A stretch of DNA of 64,000 nt, taken from Kondoa malvinella. Taxonomy: Eukaryota > Basidiomycota > Agaricostilbomycetes > Agaricostilbales > Kondoaceae. The position numbers and the translations under genes are program-made. This document shows, piece after piece, positions 58,680 through 64,000 of this stretch. The stretch's first letter is position 1, and each line of letters opens with the position of its first letter. The stretch is from NCBI GenBank assembly GCA_039545315.1, contig BCIM01000001.1, positions 854,805 through 918,804 of the forward strand. The letters run 5' to 3'. Below the pieces are notes generated by a model. The model saw nothing but the letters and a program-made list of their open reading frames with translations, made no database searches and was not told the origin of the DNA.

Positions 58680-60733
58680 ATGGCCGATTATCTCTGCGGC
58701 GACTCTTCATCCGAGCCAGAAGGGTCGAGTGAATCAGGAGAGATCTCTCCAGAAGAGAGCCCAAAGCCGCTTGCAAAATCTCTGGCAGACCTACGTCCTT
58801 TCTACATGAACGTGAAGTCGCTCGAGTTGGACTTGCCAGCAGCCGCTAGAGCTCGTGAACTGGTGAGTAGTAACAGCCCAGTCAGATGAGACGATTCTTA
58901 TCTCTGACTCTGGTGCAGCCTGTTGATGTGCTCTACATCATCTGCGTATACATTCAAGCTATGGGTCCAGAAAGTCAATCCTTGTTCGCTCGACTAGCCC
59001 CTGTCTCGCGTGAGCAGTCGGTACTTTCACGTCGAGAAATGTAGCTCAGATCACTCAACAGGAGCATTCCAGAATGTTGCCCAATCTTTCTTGTACAAAA
59101 CCCTTTTTCTTCAGAACATGCACGATGTGCGCCTGATGAACACAATGATCGAGCAACCAAGTCTGGGCAAGTTGGTTCAGACAGCTCCGCTATCCTTCGA
59201 GCAACAGCGCACTTCGGATCCGGCTACCACCAAAGTCACCAAAGCCATGCACGAGTATCACACTCGCATTCGCCTCTTGAAGCAGCTTGCCATTCTATCC
59301 TCCTGCACTGCCCTTCAGTCTCTCTACGTCCACTTCTCAGGTTCGGGAGTCTGCACCTTGCCGACGCTCGCCGAATTTGTAAGGCTGAGCTTGTCCTTTC
59401 CATCCTTATACCTCGCTGATGCATCTCTGAAGTTGGCTTTGCCCTTCAATCACTGCTTAAGAGACTTGTCGCTCTCTGCTGTCTCGACTCGCTATCAGCT
59501 ACCAGAGGACCTTGAAGAATGGATCGATTGTATGTCTGAAATCAAGGGCTTGCATCTACATAAAATTCAATTCTACGACGGCATGCGCACTTTTTTCCAT
59601 CCACAGCACGCTGTAGCATTTCGACAGCTGACAGCCATTTCATATTTCATATGCAACAGCCCTAGTCAGCCGCACAGACGCACCGAAAGGCTCGAAGAGG
59701 CGACGACAATAGCATCCTGGATGTAAGGCTCGCCACACGTACGCGTCTTAAAGCTTCAACCATCTTTATGCCTGCCCGAGCTTCTGAGCACCTATTTTCC
59801 TGCGGCCCTCTTCCCATTTTTGCGAAAACTGCACCTCGGCTTGCTGAACCGGCACGATTGCCTCAACTCCTCTTCTCTTGCGCTGCTATTCGACAGAACA
59901 CCAGCATTGACACATCTGTTGCTCGACATTGAAGATGCGCCCGAGTGTAATTTACTCCCAAGCCTGCTCTACGCTGCGACGAGCAAGGGCTTAGCCAGCA
60001 GCTTGACAAGCCTCACCTTCAACATGTGCTATTCTTCCTCTACACGTCGCAACTTCAGAGGCGCAGAACCATGGTCAGCTCTGATCCGGACCTTGACCCA
60101 TCTTCAAAACCTTACTATTGTCACAACACTGTCCACTCTTCCGGAGCTGATCAACATGTATCACGAGTCAGTCAAGGACGAATCGTCATATTTGTCGCCT
60201 CGAGAAGTGGATCAGCGAATCGCTTTCGCAACTGTGAAGGATTATGGTCAACTTTGGCAAGTGAGGCGAGATGGTTACTTTGTGAACATTGAGGTGGCTT
60301 TCCGAGGGAAAGAGCAAGTGGTGGACGTTGGTTGCTTGAAGACTGCTTCAGACGGGACCATGAAAGTGTACGGTGAGGTCTTTGTATCTCTCGTTTGTGC
60401 ATGCGCTAATGTCGATCAGACACCGCCGGGAAGGACATCACTGCCAATTTCATGGGATCCAGCTTTGTCACTGAACAGGTTCCTGTCTATCGCTTTCGCT
60501 TGGAGTTGGAAGAACCCCAAAGCTTCTCGGTAGCTGACGTTGTCACTAAAGAAAAATCTACCGCTCCTTCCAAGCCGCAATCTCGCAAGGTTACGCTCAG
60601 CAAAGCACAGACCAGCTTTTTACCTTCAACTCCTTTCACTTTCGCTGTTCCTTCTCAATCTACCTTTTCGTTTTCTTTCCCAACTTCGCAGTTTACCTCT
60701 AGCGCATCAACAGCTGAAGAGTCAAATGCTTAA
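58680..60733 (+). CDS. F-box-like protein with leucine-rich region
   Basis: The start at 58680 (MADYLCGDSSSEPEGSSESG) is preferred; an in-frame ATG at 58614 adds 22 basic residues. After an acidic Ser-rich head and SLELDLPAAARARE, the second exon carries an F-box-like segment: PVDVLYIICVYIQAMGPESQ, LFARLAPVSREQ. A long helical/leucine-rich region follows (SFLYKTLFLQNMHDVRLMNT, LKQLAILSSCTALQSLYVHF, LRDLSLSAVSTRYQLPEDLE, FLRKLHLGLLNRHDCLNSSS, PALTHLLLDIEDAPECNLLP, LIRTLTHLQNLTIVTTLSTL), as in fungal F-box/LRR proteins that select substrates for SCF ligases. The end is Ser/Pro-rich (FTSSASTAEESNA). Around five introns. Target unknown. Confidence 0.65.
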
Positions 60734-60874
60734 TTGCAGTCTGCGAAAGCGAAATGGTTTTGCACAATCATAGATTTGCAATGAGCCAAGCACAAATGGC
60801 AGCCCAAATATGTACAAAACTTATCTGCCCAACCTATCCAACTCGCTCAGCAAGTCGAGACTATCCTGGCTCTA

Positions 60875-62237
60875 TCAAGCCAAAGCGAAGAAGGAACCTG
60901 AGCAATCCAGAGTGTCAAAAAAAAAGACGAAAGAAGGGGAAAAGTCATACCGACAAGCAGCAAGCTAGTGACAGCGCTAGCAGCAGACTTGAGAGCACCT
61001 GAACCCATCTCTTCAGCTCCGTCTTCAACCGAGTATGGAGTGTCAGTTTTGGCTGGAAGCTTGTTGTTGCGTTGGGTTGCAGGACCAGAGCTTTCGTCGG
61101 TGTCGACAGCTGCCTCAACAGCTCCTCCGCCCGCTTCATCGGTAGCAGAGGTATCGGCAATGTCTGGCAAGTCGCCCGGATTTCCGCTGCCTGATGCATT
61201 GGAAGTGTCCTCAACAACAGGATCAGCTGGGGTCTCTTCAGCTGGGGTTTCTTCGACCGGAGTCTCTTCGGCAGTACCTCCAAGAGGCTCTTCTTCATCA
61301 GTACCGTCTGGAGGGCCAGCAGCAGAGCCATCCTGGAGTAAAGGCAACATCAGCGGATCAAAGTATTGCGGAATTGCAGACTTACTGTTGGCGGTCCAGC
61401 GCCCTCTGGTGGTCCAGCGCCTTCTGGTGGTCCTTCACCTGTACCGGCGCCTTCTTGGCCTTTAGGGCAGGGTTTTTTGCCTTCGCCTCCTTCTCCGCCT
61501 TCTGTTGTCGTATTTCAGCATCATGAATGTGTTTCACGGAAACAGAGAGCCCACCTAGAGCAAAGCTACCGCCTCTGCCTCCTCCCTCTTGTCGTCCACC
61601 AGTGCCACCTTGTTCAGATCCTTTTTCACCTGCTCCTGTTCAGTTCAAGAAGTAGTCAGAATCAGAGCATCAGCTTCTGTTGGCTAGACTTACCGGAAGG
61701 AGGATCAGTCTGTCCTTGTTGTTGTCCTCGACCCCCTGCTTCTTCGCCAGCTCCTGCTTGGCCTAAAGATCTATCTTCAGATTGGCTTTCCTTGAAATGC
61801 TATAAAATCTACCTGAAGGTGGACCGCTCTGCTGCTGTCCTTGACCGGAGCCAGATCCGGCGCCTTCTTCTTCATCTTCATCTCCTGCTTGACCTCAGAA
61901 CACTTAGAATCACCTTTCTGAAGGAGATTTTGAAACCTACCTGTTGGAGGCCCCTTTTGCCCTTGACCCTGACCTGCGCCGGCCTCACCAGCCAATGCAA
62001 GAGGATCCTCGCTTTCGTCTCCGTTCAATGGGGAGACCGAGCCGGTTCCTTCGGCTCCCTTCAAGATACATCAGCACAAATTTATGCTGAAAGGCAATTA
62101 CTCACGGCATGGTCGTGGCCCTCGTGTCCAGTCAATTGCCTCAGTACCAGACCAGAGGCAGAGTGTGGCTTAATGAGAGTGGGTAGAGCTGTAGCTGTCA
62201 AGCCCAAAGAAAGTACGAGGCAAGCTGTGATGCGCAT
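60875..62237 (-). CDS. Secreted GPI-anchored Gly/Pro/Gln-rich protein with modular exons
   Basis: The start at 62237 gives a signal peptide (MRITACLVLSLGLTATALPT). Short exons of 69-81 bases then encode related modules, all joined by phase-1 introns that split a Gly codon: AGAGQGQGQKGPPTG, QAGDEDEEEGAGSGSGQGQQ with QSGPPSG, QAGAGEEAGGRGQQQGQTDP with PSG, and AGEKGSEQGGTGGRQEGGGG. The next exon carries collagen-like GEGPPEGAGPPEGAGPPT. A Thr/Glu/Ala-rich stalk follows with repeated EETPVEETPAEETPADP. Removing a last 53-base intron (60898-60950) gives the tail SGALKSAASAVTSLLLVGSF ending FALA, a good GPI signal; retention gives a longer, less typical end. Probably a cell-wall or surface protein. 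No enzymatic domain. Confidence 0.72.
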
Positions 62238-62641
62238 ATCGTAGTGAGAGACTGGAGTGGAAGATTGGAGTGGAGGTGTAAGAGAAGGAGCAAGCTTATC
62301 GAAGGTAAGTATATCAGTGAAGAAGATCTCTTCCAAGAATGGCACTTCTGTCCGTAACGTTTGCTCTCTCGTGATTTCGGGTACTCAACACAAAGGGAAC
62401 ATCCTTCGGTAGCTACAGAGAGCTGCTAGACGAGGCGTTTCGTTGCACTATTGCTCTTGCGCGGCGCGAATGATCCAGATACAACCTGTTTATAGCAACA
62501 GAATGCAACGGAAGCGAAGATGGGCAATTCCAAAAGAGTTCTGTTGTAACAGGCTGATACATTGACACTGCCATCGGAAGTATATACACCGACCCGATAC
62601 ACAAGGTTCCAAGCTATACCCATTGCTTTCCCAATTCGGGC
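62238..62641. other. Intergenic between two GPI-type genes
   Basis: About 404 bases upstream of the Gly-rich gene and downstream of the DOMON gene. Open frames present are short and without family features. No repeat or RNA recognised. Confidence 0.5.
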
Positions 62642-64000
62642 TCACAAAAAGAGAAGAGCCAACAATGAGATTGCCGCGAAGCCAGCGGTCAGGCGTTGCG
62701 CAGACGATATTTCGATGGATGCCATCGTTGGACTGTCACCAAGCTCTTCTGGCTCTACTGCTCTTGATGGTAGGGCGGCGTGAACTCTCGCTTTGCCTTC
62801 AGCTGCAAATCCATGACGTCGACCAGCCCATTCGGAGCTTTCCTCATCGCCGCTGTCGTCCGTCTGCTGTTGCTGCTGCCTGCCTCCGCGACCCGTAGAT
62901 TCGCCTGCTAACAATATCAGCTTGAAGCGCTTGGCATCCTTTAATCCCACTCACTTTCAGGCTGTTCCTTGTTCACACTCGGAGGCTGTCCCTGGTTCCC
63001 TTCAGAGACAGATGCTTGATCAGCACCAGTACCAGCTGGTGGATAAGTTTCTTCGGTCGAGCCACTTCCAATTGGCGTCTCATTTCCTTGCTGATCCTCG
63101 CAATCCTGATAGCGATCATCATCCTCTTCATCATCCTCCCCTTGCGGCTGAGTCGGTAAAGGAGTGGTATCGTCACCAGCATTTGTCGAGTCAGTCGAAG
63201 CACCGCTGCCTGCACCTGCGCTTGAAGTTGAGGCCGAATCCAGCCCTCCGATGTCTGGTATAAGAGAATTAGTCCAGCTACAGTTTAGGAAAATTTGGCT
63301 GCTCACCATCGAGTGGAGCCTTGTCTGTATCTCCAGACTCTTCTCCCTTGGCTACCGGCGCATTTGATACGCTTCCGGTGGGATCTGAAGTGTCGGATAC
63401 GCTACCGGTCGACTCTGCAGGACTTGAGGCGCTTTCGTTCGAATCTTCGTCCTCGGTGGTAGAAGTGCTGGAAGAATTTCCGCTTGAGCCTGCAGCGGCC
63501 GAGCTCGATAGATCGACAGTCGTAGCTCCCTACAGAGACAGGAAATTAAGTGCTATGACAAGAGACATTAGAGCACTTACGTAGGCCAGATCATGATAGG
63601 ACAGCGGGTCACCTTCTACCGGACTGATCGAAGAGCGAGCAAAGACGACAGACTGCGCCGCAGCTTGACTGATTGTGCGTTTCAATGTCGTTGCAGGCCG
63701 AGTAAAGACCACTTGCGTAGGTGTCGACATTTCCGCAAGGGGTGTAATGTCACCGATATCGGCTGCAGTCAAATGTCAATTGCATTCAAAGACCATAGCT
63801 GAAGTACTCACTAGGCGGTGCATAAGATACTGCCTCTCCATGAACAATGGACCACTGTCCGGCGGCAGATACCGAGGCAATATAGAGATCCGCCTCATTC
63901 ATTGATTCCCCAACACCTACATATACATGCATTAAATCTAATATATTCTGGAACTGCAAAGAATCGACAAACCAAAGCCAAGCCAGCCAATTTCTCCGTC
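62642..64000 (-). CDS. DOMON-domain secreted protein, predicted GPI-anchored (5' part outside window)
   Basis: The first visible exon reads DGEIGWLGFGL and splices to GVGESMNEADLYIASVSAAG, the core of a DOMON/CDH-cytochrome-like domain with the usual Met before ADL. Then follow QWSIVHGEAVSYAPP and VVFTRPATTLKRTISQ, and the domain end near DLAYGATTVDLSS. The rest is a Ser/Thr/Asp-rich low-complexity stalk (SSSTSTTEDEDSNESASSPA, GSVSDTSDPTGSVS, STSSAGAGSGASTDSTNAGD, QGEDDEEDDDRYQD). The C-terminus ends AQRLTAGFAAISLLALLFL, a GPI-type hydrophobic tail. Unlike the gene at 50569 there is no b561 core. The N-terminus with the signal peptide is beyond 64000. At least five introns. Confidence 0.7.

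Overview
This window is nuclear DNA from an intron-rich fungus, most likely a yeast-like basidiomycete. The evidence is a dense gene layout on both strands, almost every gene cut by several introns of about 45-65 bases with CTGAC/CTAAC-type branch sites, and a fungal gene set (class IV chitin synthase, fungal single-chain urease, CorA/Alr-type transporter, Axl2-like bud-site protein, GPI-anchored wall proteins). The genus cannot be fixed from the sequence alone. No tRNA, rRNA, CRISPR array or intact transposon was seen.

Layout. 1-3658 is the 3' part of the replication-fork protein Tof1/Timeless. 4015-8831 is a class IV chitin synthase. 9033-10730 is a nucleotide-sugar transporter, divergent from the nickel urease at 10889-14243. 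14318-16273 is a Golgi-type type II membrane protein resembling PC-esterase/TBL proteins. 16621-19227 is a CorA-like channel without the normal GMN motif, divergent from an MFS transporter (19396-21643). 21920-24989 holds two related histidine-rich proteins encoded head to head. 25313-28553 is an Axl2-like cadherin-fold membrane protein. 29245-32558 carries both subunits of mitochondrial NAD-isocitrate dehydrogenase in tandem. 33160-39375 holds a small unknown gene, a cyclophilin-RRM protein, an ARMC8/Gid5-like armadillo protein and proteasome subunit beta-7. 39831-42348 is the ribosome-assembly GTPase Nog2, and 42469-42879 is a small four-exon complex I subunit gene found only by splicing it by hand. 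43419-46451 is an unknown Cys-rich protein whose end overlaps the WDR48-like gene (46438-50341). 50569-53410 holds a DOMON/cytochrome b561 protein and a ThuA-domain protein tail to tail. 53566-56571 holds a small Gln-rich stress-type protein and UDP-glucose pyrophosphorylase. 57222-57630 is a piece of mitochondrial nad2 inserted in the nucleus. After it come an unknown gene, an F-box/LRR-like gene, a GPI-anchored Gly-Pro-Gln-rich protein with repeated exons, and the 3' part of a second DOMON protein running off the right edge.

Themes. Several genes belong to wall and sugar-nucleotide metabolism (chitin synthase, UDP-sugar transporter, UDP-glucose pyrophosphorylase, GPI proteins, TBL-like protein) and several to mitochondrial metabolism (IDH1, IDH2, complex I). 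They do not form a co-oriented cluster. The observations most worth checking are the nuclear nad2 fragment read with TGA as Trp, repeated GC-AG introns that mostly share the donor GCGAGT, the head-to-head histidine-rich pair, the CorA protein lacking GMN, the tandem IDH pair, and the phase-1 modular exons of the GPI protein. All gene models were spliced by eye, so internal exon edges are approximate unless stated.
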